Under the pieces are notes generated by a model. It was not told the DNA's origin. It worked only from the letters and a program-made list of their open reading frames with translations, and did no database searches. Shown here piece by piece: positions 45,392-54,700 of a DNA stretch of 64,000 nt. The DNA is taken from contig NZ_CP030051.1 of the NCBI RefSeq assembly GCF_004114975.1, positions 7,281,501-7,345,500 on the forward strand, in the 5' to 3' direction. This stretch comes from Bradyrhizobium guangdongense (GTDB lineage Bacteria > Pseudomonadota > Alphaproteobacteria > Rhizobiales > Xanthobacteraceae). Each line of letters opens with the position of its first letter. Positions within the stretch are counted from its first letter, which is position 1. Made by a program: the position numbers and the translations under genes.

Positions 45392-47665
45392 ATGGACACT
45401 TACGACACGGTCGACAGCGACGAACACCCGGACGAGCACCTTTGGCTGGACAGGCTGATCAAGGTCGGTCTGTTTCTGCTGGCGCAAAGCATTGCCGTGC
45501 TCCTGGTCAGTTTCGTCGCCCTGCTGGTGAGCTTCGAAACCTCGTGGTCGGCGACGACGCAGCAGGCCAGCCTGCTCCAGCCCGGCGATGTCAGGTCCGG
45601 CACCCTCCTCCTGAAGAACGACAGTGCCACGACCGAAGCCGTCCGGCTCGGGATCGACGTCGACATCACGGTGTCAGGCCCGACGCTGCGCACGCGCGTC
45701 ACGCAAGCTTTCCGTAACTCGACCAAGGACTGGGTCGAGGCAACCTATGTCTATCCGCTGGCGAGTGACGGCGCCGTCGACACGCTGAAGATGGTGGTCG
45801 GCGACCGCATCATCGTCGGCGACATCAAGGAGCGTCAGAAGGCCCGCGTGATCTACGAGCAGGCGCGCCGCGCCGGGCAGAAGGCCGCGCTCACCGAGCA
45901 GGAACGGCCCAATATCTTCACCAATTCGGTTGCCAATATCGGACCCGGGGAGACCGTGCTGGTGCAGATCGAATATCAGGAGCCGGTGCATCAATCCGGC
46001 AACGAATATTCGCTGCGCCTGCCGCTTGTCGTCGGGCCGCGCTACAATCCGGCCCCGCTCGTGCAGAGCGCCGATTTCCGCAAGGACGGCACCGGCTGGG
46101 GCGCGACCACATCAGACCCGGTGCCGGACCGTGACCGCATCTCGCCGCCCGTTCTCGATCCCGCCAGGAATGCGCCGGTCAATCCGACCAGCATCACCGT
46201 GCACCTGAACGCCGGTTTCGCACTCGGCGAGGTCAAGAGCCAGCACCACAAGGTCAAGATCGAGAGCCCGGATAACGCAACGCGCGTGATCACGCTCGCC
46301 GAGGGCGCGGTGCCCGCCGACCGCGACTTCGAACTGACCTGGAAGCCGGCCGCCCAACAGGCGCCGTCGGTCGGCCTGTTCCGTGAGCATGTCGGCAATG
46401 CCGACTACCTGCTCGCCTTCGTCACGCCGCCGGCCGCCGAGCAAGCCACGCAGAAGCCGTTGCCGCGCGAAGTCGTGTTCGTGATCGACAATTCCGGTTC
46501 GATGGGCGGCACCTCGATCGAGCAGGCCAAGGCAAGCCTGCTCTATGCGCTCGGCCGCCTCAAGCCGAACGACCGCTTCAACGTGATCCGTTTCGACGAC
46601 ACCATGGACGTGTTGTTTCCGACCTCCGTTCCCGCAGATAACGCGCATCTCGGCGAAGCGACCTCGTTCGTCAGCGCATTGCAGGCTCGCGGCGGCACCG
46701 AGATGGTGCCGGCGATGCGTGCGGCGCTGACCGACAAGCTCGGCGACACCAACATGGTCCGGCAGATCGTGTTCCTGACCGACGGGGCGATCGGCAACGA
46801 GCAGCAATTGTTCGAGACCATCACCGCGATGCGCGGCCGCTCGCGCATCTTCATGGTCGGCATCGGCTCCGCGCCCAACACCTATCTGATGACGCGCGCC
46901 GCCGAGCTCGGCCGCGGTGCCTTCACCCATATCGGCTCCGTCGAGCAGGTCGAGGAGCGCATGCGCGGCCTGTTCGCCAAGCTCGAGAATCCTGCCGTGA
47001 CCGGCCTCACCGCAAGGTTCTCCGAGGCAAAGGCCGACGTCACGCCCACGATCATTCCCGATGTCTATCGCGACGAGCCGCTGGTGCTGGCGGCGAAGCT
47101 GGACAAGCTCGCGGGCTCATTGGAGATCAAGGGTCGTGTCGGCGACCGCCCGTGGTCGGTGACGCTGCCGCTGCAGAACGCCGCTCAGGGCAAGGGCCTG
47201 TCCAAGCTCTGGGCGAGGCGCAAGATCGGCGACGCCGAGGTGGCGCGGACGCTCCGCGAGATGACGCCGGAGGATACCGACAAGACCATCCTTGCGCTGG
47301 CGCTCGACCATCAGATCGTCACGCGGCTGACCAGTCTCGTCGCGGTCGACAAGACCCCCAGCCGTCCCGAAGGCGCGCCGCTCAAGCTCAGCGAGCTGCC
47401 GATCAATCTGCCGGCCGGCTGGGATTTCGAAAAAGTGTTCGGCGAACGGCCGCAGCTGACGCCGACCCAACTGCGCGAACGCCGCGCCGATGCGGGCCAG
47501 CCCGCGGCAAGGCGGTCGGCTCCCGTCACACCAGACGCGATCCGCCTGCCCAAGACCGGGACCTCGGCCGAGCTCAAGATGATCGCAGGACTGGTCATGA
47601 TTGCACTCGCCCTGATCCTGTTCGTGTTCAACCGGCGTCGGACCTTGCTCACTGGCGCCGCTTGA
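45392..47665 (+). CDS. VIT/VWA-domain sortase target protein with C-terminal LPKTG signal
   Basis: A 757-residue membrane-linked surface protein. After a short acidic N-terminus it has a membrane segment (about 22-48), a VIT domain (about 85-215, as in inter-alpha-trypsin inhibitor heavy chains), a von Willebrand A domain (about 360-530) with a complete MIDAS motif D366-x-S368-x-S370, and a C-terminal sorting signal: LPKTG (719-723), a hydrophobic segment (about 730-747) and RRR. This is the architecture of the 'marine proteobacterial sortase target protein' family, whose partner sortase is encoded next. It likely ends attached to an unknown acceptor in the envelope. Function is unknown. Confidence 0.93.
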   Translation: MDTYDTVDSDEHPDEHLWLDRLIKVGLFLLAQSIAVLLVSFVALLVSFETSWSATTQQASLLQPGDVRSGTLLLKNDSATTEAVRLGIDVDITVSGPTLRTRVTQAFRNSTKDWVEATYVYPLASDGAVDTLKMVVGDRIIVGDIKERQKARVIYEQARRAGQKAALTEQERPNIFTNSVANIGPGETVLVQIEYQEPVHQSGNEYSLRLPLVVGPRYNPAPLVQSADFRKDGTGWGATTSDPVPDRDRISPPVLDPARNAPVNPTSITVHLNAGFALGEVKSQHHKVKIESPDNATRVITLAEGAVPADRDFELTWKPAAQQAPSVGLFREHVGNADYLLAFVTPPAAEQATQKPLPREVVFVIDNSGSMGGTSIEQAKASLLYALGRLKPNDRFNVIRFDDTMDVLFPTSVPADNAHLGEATSFVSALQARGGTEMVPAMRAALTDKLGDTNMVRQIVFLTDGAIGNEQQLFETITAMRGRSRIFMVGIGSAPNTYLMTRAAELGRGAFTHIGSVEQVEERMRGLFAKLENPAVTGLTARFSEAKADVTPTIIPDVYRDEPLVLAAKLDKLAGSLEIKGRVGDRPWSVTLPLQNAAQGKGLSKLWARRKIGDAEVARTLREMTPEDTDKTILALALDHQIVTRLTSLVAVDKTPSRPEGAPLKLSELPINLPAGWDFEKVFGERPQLTPTQLRERRADAGQPAARRSAPVTPDAIRLPKTGTSAELKMIAGLVMIALALILFVFNRRRTLLTGAA

Positions 47666-47694
47666 GAGAGGAGCACCCCGAACTCCTCTTGCTT

Positions 47695-47744
47695 GGCGCG
47701 CGCGGCTGCCCGTCCCGAAACCAACGGCCGCGCGCGCCTTTTTT
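47695..47744 (+). terminator. strong intrinsic terminator between the sortase target and sortase genes
   Basis: A perfect 12-base GC-only stem, GGCGCGCGCGGC (47695-47706) with GCCGCGCGCGCC (47727-47738), a 20-base loop and six T residues. It lies 30 bases after the stop of the target gene. The sortase gene must therefore be transcribed by read-through or from a promoter within the following 100 bases. Confidence 0.8.
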
Positions 47745-47747
47745 CCT

Positions 47748-47831
47748 GTCATTGCGAGGAGCGAGACGACGAAGCAATCCAGACTGCCACCAGGGAGACA
47801 GCCTGGATTGCTTCGCTCCGCTCGCAATGAC
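47748..47831. repeat. dispersed palindromic repeat (family D, GTCATTGCGAGG type)
   Basis: Inverted repeat with left arm GTCATTGCGAGGAGCGA and AAGCAATCCAG and right arm CTGGATTGCTTCGCTCC and GCTCGCAATGAC. A fragment of the same type (GTCATTGCGAGCG) occurs at 58188-58200. It occupies the space just in front of the sortase gene. Confidence 0.8.
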
Positions 47832-47844
47832 GAGGAAGATTGCC

Positions 47845-48414
47845 ATGTCCCGCTTCATTTCGCCTCTGGTCGTCGCGCTCTTTGGAATGATCCTGTTCGG
47901 CGACGGCGCCTATATCCACGCCAAAGCCTGGCTCGCGCAGGTACTGCTGGAGCGCGCGTTCGAGCGGAGCGTGGCGACCGGCGAGACGGTCAAGCCGTGG
48001 TCATGGGCCGACACCTGGCCGGTCGCCCGGATCGAGGTGAAGCGGATCGGCGCAAGCGCTATCGTGCTGGAGGGCACGAGCGGTCAGGCGCTTGCTTTCG
48101 GACCCGGCCATGTCGAGCGGACGGCCGCTCCAGGCGAACGGGGCGTTGCCGTATATGCCGCACATCGCGACACGCATTTCCGCTTCCTGCGGAATGTTTC
48201 GGTCGGTGACGTCATCGAGATCACGCGCCGCGACGGCAAACATTTCCTCTATCGCGCGGATTCCTCGGCTGTGGTCCGTTTCGATGCAACCGGCATCGAT
48301 CCCGCGACACGGGATTTTGAACTAGTGCTCTCGACCTGTTGGCCGTTCGATGCCGTCACATCAGGGCCCGAGCGCTACATCCTGCATGGCGTTCTGATTG
48401 GAGAGAATCAATAA
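47845..48414 (+). CDS. class GN-type sortase (Gram-negative transpeptidase)
   Basis: A 189-residue membrane-anchored sortase. An N-terminal membrane segment (about 5-20) precedes the sortase beta-barrel with the catalytic triad H107 (YAAHRDTHF), C165 (LSTCWPF) and R177 (ERYIL). It should cleave the LPKTG signal of the preceding protein between Thr and Gly and transfer it to an amine acceptor. Size and motifs match the sortases encoded beside VIT/VWA proteins in proteobacteria. ATG 47845 has GAGGAAG upstream; an in-frame ATG at 47827 lies in the repeat. Confidence 0.93.
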   Translation: MSRFISPLVVALFGMILFGDGAYIHAKAWLAQVLLERAFERSVATGETVKPWSWADTWPVARIEVKRIGASAIVLEGTSGQALAFGPGHVERTAAPGERGVAVYAAHRDTHFRFLRNVSVGDVIEITRRDGKHFLYRADSSAVVRFDATGIDPATRDFELVLSTCWPFDAVTSGPERYILHGVLIGENQ

Positions 48415-48528
48415 GAGCGACACATCGCTCATTCCATCTTGCGGCATACCAGTTGGTTGCCACTGAGAAGAACTCGCCATAGAACAGAGGAACGCGCCGT
48501 CAAGAAGAACAACAGGTGAGGTCACGCC

Positions 48529-50748
48529 ATGGAAGCTCAGGTCTCTGCTGCATCGGTTCCTGCCCGTCCGTGGTCGCCTTCACCCGATGCCAGCGACATC
48601 GTCAAGCGCATCCATGCCATGCTGCATCCCCGCAACATCGTGCTGGTGGGCGCGACCGACAAGCCCGGCAATTACGCCGAGCGCATCTGGAACAATCTGG
48701 TCAAATACGGCTACGAGGGCGGGCTCTATCCTGTCAATGCCAAGCGCGACACGATCTGGGGCGTGCCGTGCTACAAGGATTTTGCGAGCCTTCCCGAAAA
48801 GCCTGATCACGTGTTGGTGCTGGTGCCCGCGCGCTTTGCCGTACAGGTGATCCGCGACGCCGCTGCCGCCGGGGCGCGATCGGCCACCATTGTCACCTCC
48901 GGCTTCAGCGAATTGCAGGACGAGGAGAGCCAGAAGCTGGCCGCAGAGCTGCAGAAGGCGGCGCGCGAGACGGGACTCGCCGTCACCGGCCCGAATTGTC
49001 TCGGCAATTTGAGCGCCGGCGAAAAGCTCTTCACAAACATCGACGACCGCATCGTCACCATGGAACAGGGCGCGGTGGCGATCGCCGGCCAATCCGGCGC
49101 CATCGTGATGGCGATCCGGCAAGCGCTGGAGGATCGTGGCGTGGGCGTCGGCTACATGGTGACGACAGGCAACGAGACCGGGCTCGAGACGCCGGACCTG
49201 ATGCGCTATTTCGCCGAGGATCCCAGCATCAGGGTGATCGTGGTCTATCTCGAAGGCGTGCGCAACACCAAGGCGTTTCGCGACGCCTGCAAGGCGGCGC
49301 GTGCGGCGAGCAAACCGGTGATCGCGCTCAAGCTCGGATCATCGGAAGGCGGCCGCGCCGCGGCGATGGCGCACACCGGCGCGCTGGCAGGCTCGATCGA
49401 GACGTTCGATGCCATCGCGACCCGCGAAGGCGTCATCCGCGTCAGCGGGCTCGACGAACTGATCGAGACCACCGAATGCTTCGTCCACGCCACCGTGCCC
49501 AAGGGCGACCGGCTCGCGGCGGTGACGCTGTCCGGCGGCAAGCGCGGCATGCTGATCGACGCCTTCTATGCACAAGGCCTGAACTTCGCTCCGCTGAGCC
49601 CGCATGTCAGCAGCGAGCTGGCCAACATGCTCGGACCGGGCTCGATCGTCGGCAATCCGCTCGACGCCGGCTTTGCCGCGGTGGTCGATCCCTCCGTCTA
49701 CATGAAGTCGATCAAGCTGATGATCGACGATCCCGATATCGACATCGTCATCATCGATTCCGAGTTGCCCAAAGCGCCGCACGAGCAGCGCGAGCGCAAT
49801 TTGCGGATGGTCAACGAGATGGCGAGCCGGGCCTCGAAACCCGTGATCTACATCAGCGCGATGTCGATCGGCTTTACCGAATTCACCAAGGGCCTGCGCA
49901 AGTCGCTGCCGCATCTGGCGGTGATGCAGGGCATGGACCGTGCCGTGACGGCCATCAAATCGCTGCTCGCCTATGCGAAGCTGCGGAAGGAGGTACCCGA
50001 CATCGTCTCGAGCTCCAAGCCAGCCGCGCGCGCGGTGCTGGAGAAGGCGCTGAAATCGGCGAGCGGCGCCGCGCTCGACGAGGTCGCCTCGAAGAAACTG
50101 CTGAAGGCCTATGGCATCCCGATTTCGAAGGAGGGAATCGCGCAGACGGCGGCAGAAGCCGTGAAGATCGCCAAGCAGATCGGCTTTCCCGTGGTGGCCA
50201 AGGTCGTCAGCGCCGAAATCCTGCACAAATCCGATATCGGCGGCGTGGTGCTGAACCTCACCACCGCTGCAGAGGTGAAGAAGGCCTTTGCCGACATCAC
50301 CGCACGGGTGGCCAGGTTGAAGGGCAAGCCGAAGCTCGACGGCATCCTGATCGCACAGCAGGTGAAGGCCGACCTCGAGCTCGTGGTCGGCGCCTCGCTC
50401 GATGCCGAGATGGGGCCGGTCGTGCTGTTCGGCACCGGCGGCGTCGATATCGAGCTGATGAAGGACGTGGCGCTATCAGGCGCGCCGCTGGACGAGGCCG
50501 AGGCGCGGCTGCTGATCGGCCGCACCAAGGCGGGTATCAAGATGCGCGGCTATCGCGGCAAGCCGGCGTTGCACGAGGTCTCCGCCGTGAAGGCGCTGGT
50601 CGGGCTCTCCAATCTGATCGCGGATGCCGGCGACCGGATCGCCTCGATCGACGTCAATCCGTTCCTGATCAACACCAAGACCGGTGTCGCCGTCGACGCG
50701 CTGATCGTGTTGAACAATGCTGCGGCAAAACGCGCGGCCAAGCATTGA
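48529..50748 (+). CDS. NDP-forming acyl-CoA synthetase, fused alpha-beta
   Basis: A 739-residue fusion of the acetate-CoA ligase (ADP-forming) family. In order: CoA-binding Rossmann domain (about 25-150, NIVLVGATDKPGNYAERIW), CoA-ligase domain with the phospho-histidine motif AHTGALAG (H282), a second ligase-type domain (to about 470), and a C-terminal ATP-grasp domain (about 510-735; GFPVVAKVVSAEILHKSDIG). It interconverts an acyl-CoA and acid with ATP/ADP. Many bacterial members act on non-acetate acids and some are inactive toward acetate. ATG 48529 follows AGGTGAGG. It seems monocistronic. Confidence 0.9.
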   Translation: MEAQVSAASVPARPWSPSPDASDIVKRIHAMLHPRNIVLVGATDKPGNYAERIWNNLVKYGYEGGLYPVNAKRDTIWGVPCYKDFASLPEKPDHVLVLVPARFAVQVIRDAAAAGARSATIVTSGFSELQDEESQKLAAELQKAARETGLAVTGPNCLGNLSAGEKLFTNIDDRIVTMEQGAVAIAGQSGAIVMAIRQALEDRGVGVGYMVTTGNETGLETPDLMRYFAEDPSIRVIVVYLEGVRNTKAFRDACKAARAASKPVIALKLGSSEGGRAAAMAHTGALAGSIETFDAIATREGVIRVSGLDELIETTECFVHATVPKGDRLAAVTLSGGKRGMLIDAFYAQGLNFAPLSPHVSSELANMLGPGSIVGNPLDAGFAAVVDPSVYMKSIKLMIDDPDIDIVIIDSELPKAPHEQRERNLRMVNEMASRASKPVIYISAMSIGFTEFTKGLRKSLPHLAVMQGMDRAVTAIKSLLAYAKLRKEVPDIVSSSKPAARAVLEKALKSASGAALDEVASKKLLKAYGIPISKEGIAQTAAEAVKIAKQIGFPVVAKVVSAEILHKSDIGGVVLNLTTAAEVKKAFADITARVARLKGKPKLDGILIAQQVKADLELVVGASLDAEMGPVVLFGTGGVDIELMKDVALSGAPLDEAEARLLIGRTKAGIKMRGYRGKPALHEVSAVKALVGLSNLIADAGDRIASIDVNPFLINTKTGVAVDALIVLNNAAAKRAAKH

Positions 50749-50752
50749 TGTC

Positions 50753-50840
50753 GTCTAGGGCGGATTAGCGCAGCGTAACTCGCCAATTTGCACGAATGCC
50801 GGCGTCAAGCGGCGGGTTACGCTTCGCTAACCCGCCCTAC
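50753..50840. repeat. dispersed palindromic repeat (family C variant, CTAGGGCGG type)
   Basis: Inverted repeat of CTAGGGCGGATTAGCG...GTAA at the left and TTACGCTTCGCTAACCCGCCCTAC at the right. It lies right after the acyl-CoA synthetase stop and before the MCE gene. Confidence 0.75.
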
Positions 50841-50893
50841 GTACCATTACTGCCTCCTTCCAACTTTCAGGCATTGACCGTAAACTCGACCTT

Positions 50894-51724
50894 ATGGCAC
50901 GCGCGAGCAATCTGGTGATTGGAACGACGACGCTGACGGTGATCGCCGTGGCGTTCGGCGGCGTGCTCGGCATGCAGAAATGGCGCACTATCCAGAGCCG
51001 CAGCCAGTTGCGCGTCGTGTTCGAAGGCGGCTCGGCGAGCGGCCTGCGCCGCGGCGGCCCGGTCAATTTCGACGGCGTTCCCGCCGGCCAGATTCTGTCG
51101 ATCAAGCTGGAGAATCCGCGCAAGGTCGTGGCGCTGGTGTTGCTCGACAACACCGCGCCGATCCGCAAGGACACGGTGGCCGGCATCGAGTTCCAGGGGC
51201 TCACCGGTGTCGCCGCGGTCTCGCTGATCGGCGGCGCTCCGTCCGCACCCCCGGTGCCGCTGGACTCGGACGGCATTCCCGTGCTCACCGCCGATCTCAG
51301 CGACGCCGAATCCATCGTCGATACGCTGCATAGCGTCGATCGCTCGATCGTCAGCAACGCGCCGGCAATCAAGGAGGGCCTCCGCACGTTCGAAGACTAC
51401 ACCGCCAGCCTCAGGGGCAAGGGCGAGGAGATCGACACGGTGATGCTCAAGGTCGACAATGCGTTTGCGGGTTTCGACAAGGCGGTCACGAAAATCGAGG
51501 GCGTGGTGCCCGGCTTCATCGACGGCAAGACCGACGAGCTGTTCGAGAAGGTGAAGGCGCTGCACGAGCTCGCCGACACCATGAAGAAGAAATCGGCGAG
51601 CTTCCTCGAGGACACCCGCCGCTCCCTGCTCGACGTCAGCGAAGCCGCCAACAAGATGAGCGGAATACCAACGCCCGTGGCCGCCCCTCGCCCGCCACGC
51701 AAGCCGCCGCACCCCAAGCGGTAG
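50894..51724 (+). CDS. stand-alone MCE/MlaD domain protein
   Basis: A 276-residue protein with an N-terminal membrane segment (about 7-27) and one MlaD/MCE domain (about 38-115): LRVVFEGGSASGLRRGGPV, NFDGVPAGQILSIKLE and GIEFQGLTGVAAVSLIGG. The rest (about 130-255) is predominantly helical with a Pro/Arg-rich tail. MCE proteins form hexameric tunnels that move lipids between membranes. Normally they are encoded with MlaE- and MlaF-like permease and ATPase genes; none is adjacent here, so partners must be elsewhere. The gene ends 3 bases before the convergent autotransporter gene. Confidence 0.9.
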   Translation: MARASNLVIGTTTLTVIAVAFGGVLGMQKWRTIQSRSQLRVVFEGGSASGLRRGGPVNFDGVPAGQILSIKLENPRKVVALVLLDNTAPIRKDTVAGIEFQGLTGVAAVSLIGGAPSAPPVPLDSDGIPVLTADLSDAESIVDTLHSVDRSIVSNAPAIKEGLRTFEDYTASLRGKGEEIDTVMLKVDNAFAGFDKAVTKIEGVVPGFIDGKTDELFEKVKALHELADTMKKKSASFLEDTRRSLLDVSEAANKMSGIPTPVAAPRPPRKPPHPKR

Positions 51725-51727
51725 AAT

Positions 51728-54700
51728 TTACCAGGTGTAGCGCACGACGCCCTTGCCCGCGTAGGAGCGCGTGACGTTCGAGAATTCGCCCTCGAAGGTT
51801 GCCGCGGCGGACCAGCCGTTCATCCAGTTCATTTGCACCGACGCGGTCGTGAGCGCGGAATCGCGCGCCAGCGCGGCGCCGTTCACGACGAAGGCCGAGC
51901 CCGGCAGCGTCTGGAACACCGCACCGACCATGCGATCCGGATTGAAATCATGCGCCCAGGCCGCGCGACCGCGCAGCGTCACCACGCCGCCGGCCGCGGC
52001 AAAGGATTTGTCGGCGCGCAAGCCGAGCTCGGTCCGGGTGCTGGTCACGTCCTTGGCGGCATAGTTGAGCGCGAACGTGTTGTTGCCGACCACGGCGAAT
52101 TCCTGATAGCTCGGCAGGCTGAACAAAGTGGCCTGCAGCGCGGCATAGGGTGTCAGGCCGATCCACGGCGTCGCCTGGCGATAACCGCCTTCGAGACGTC
52201 CCGAGACGGCGTTGGCGTTGAACCGGGCACGCAGCTGATCGGTGCCGGCCGCCGTGACGATGCGGTTGGTGGTGACATCCTGCCAGCCGTAGGCCAGCGC
52301 GGCCGTGAGGTAAGCGGGGCCGGCGTTGTGACGAACGAAGGCGCCGGCCTGGAACAGGTCGGAGTGGCCCCAGCCGAGACCATTGACGCCGAAACCGGTA
52401 GCGCCGCCGGCGAGCGCAAAGCCTGCGATTGTCGAGGGCGAGAAGCGATAGTCCAGACCGACCGCCGTGCCGTAGACGCTGCTGGTGGTGGTGCTCGAGC
52501 CGAGTGCCGCGTGGCCGTCGGTGGTCTGCGAGCCGCCGAAGCCGGCCGCCCAGACGTCCCAACGCTGCTCGAATGTCGGCGGCGCCGCCTTGCGATCAAT
52601 CGAGGCAAACGCGTCGCTGGGCCGCCTGGCGGAGGCGGCGTAGGCATTCGCGCGGGTCTCGTCGGCGTAAGGGGCCGCACCCGGAGGACCGCTGCGCCCT
52701 GCGCCGAACACATCGGTCAACAGGCTCATGAACAGGTTCATCGCGTTGAATGTCGTCTGCTGCGATCCCGTTGCCGATTCACCCGAGGCCTGCGACAGGC
52801 CGGCGGGACCGAGGCCCGCGAACTCAGCCGGCAGGACGCCATTGGCGTTGAAAAAGTTCTGAAGCGTCGTCGCCACGTTCTGCTGGTTGACGTTGAGCGC
52901 GTATTTCGCACCATAGTCCAGCGTGAAATCGAGAAAGACCTGGCTCGAGCCGACGCTCGTCGTGCCGATCAGTCCGCCCGGCGCGGCAACGCCGGCAAAA
53001 TTTCCGGTGGCGATGCCCGAGAAGTCCATGATCGCGTAGTGCTTCATCACCATGCTGCCGGCAGACAGCGAAATACCGACCGTCCCGTTCAGCGCGACAT
53101 TGCCGCTGACGAGCGCGTGACTGGTGCTGGAGCCGCTGCCGACCTGCACGGCATAGACCGAGCCGGGCTGAAAGCTGAGATCGCCCTGAACCCGCATGCT
53201 TGAGCCCGGACTACCGTTACCCGGGGCGTAAATGCCGCCATTGGTGATGACAGTGTTGCCGATTATGCCGGCGCCATAGAGCGCAGCGCCCGCATTCACC
53301 GTGGTCAGGCTCGACTGCGAGATGCTGCCATCCACGCGCAGGCTGCCGCCATTGATGGTCGTCGTGCCGGTGTAGGTATTCGTGCCGGAGAGAACCAGCG
53401 TTCCGGTGCCGACCTTCTCGAGAGAGCCAGGCCCCGGGCCACAGCCGCAGGAATCGGCGATGACGCCGCTCACTTCGGTCGACAGATTGTTGCTGCCGAC
53501 CACAAGCGTATTACCGATACCGATCACGTAGGTGCCGGAGCCTGCAATCGATCCGGCGCTCACGCGCCCGTCGCCGTTCGGACCGGTGCTGCCGGAAAAA
53601 TCGACAATGCCGGTCCCATTCGTGATGAATTGCGCGTTGCCGCCCGTTGCGGCAACGAAAAACTGCGTCGTGCCGCCGTTGAGTGTCGTGATGGTGGCGT
53701 TTCCGGCGGTCGCGTTGCCGCCAAAGACCGTCGAGCCACCCGATCTATTGGTGATGCTGGCGTCGGCCGCCGTGGTTGAATCGCTGAAGATCGTCACGGC
53801 GCCCGTGCGGTTGGTGATCTTGGCGCTGCCCGCGCTGCTGTGTTCGAGAAATTCGATTCCGCCGCCGCTCTCGTTGGTGATCGTTGCAGATCCTGCCGTG
53901 GTCCGCGCAAAGAAGATCGTAGCTCCCGTGTTGTTCAAAATCGTCGCGTTGGCGGCCGTTGCGGTGTCGGTTCCGCGAAACGTGCCGAAGAACGTTTCGC
54001 CACCGTTGATGTTGGTGATCGTGATCGAGCTTGCGCCCGTGCTATTGAGGAAGGTGGTGGTGGCCGGGCCGAAGCTGCTGCCGTCATTCCGGATCGTGGA
54101 TATCCCTGACGTGTTGGCATTGACGACGTTGAAATAGCCTTCGTTGACGACCGATCCAGTAAGGCCAGCGGTATGGGTGAGATCACCGAGTTGCAGCGTC
54201 GCGCACGAGCATATGGTGACAGAGACGGCATTCGTTCCCGTCAGAGCGAGCGTGCCGGAACCGAATAGGGACATCCCGCCGCCGCCGACGATGTTTGAGG
54301 CAATCACCGCCGAGGGAGCCGACGTGCCGGTGACGTCGCCCACATTGATGATCGTCCCGCCCACCGCCAGCCTGAGGTCCCCACCCTGGATTGTATAAAT
54401 CGAATGATCGCCGGTGTTGGTGAACGTCAGGGCGCCGGTAAGCTGGACGCCGGTTGGCGCGACCGTCACCGTACCGCCGGTGGCCGGTGTCGATGTGGCG
54501 GAGGCGCCAAACACTGTGCTGGTCGCCACGGATGGATCGTAGACCGAACTCGTCGTCCCGGGATCGTTCGTCCAGTTCGTCGTGGTCGTTTCCCAAACGC
54601 CGCCTCCGCCGTTGACGGCGCCGTTGGGCGTGGTCTGCGATCCGTTGAAGAATTGCTGCGCGGCTGCGGGGCTCGTCGTCGCGGCCACGCTCAAGGCAAA

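Noticed and set aside
45392..45420. Possible signal peptide start for the VIT/VWA protein further downstream
   Set aside because: The acidic N-terminus followed by a membrane segment is the family's usual layout and ATG 45392 has a good upstream site.
51833..53203. 456-codon plus-strand frame opposite the autotransporter
   Set aside because: Opposite a long protein with signal peptide, repeats and beta-barrel; composition is Arg/Gly/Ala-rich as in other shadow frames.
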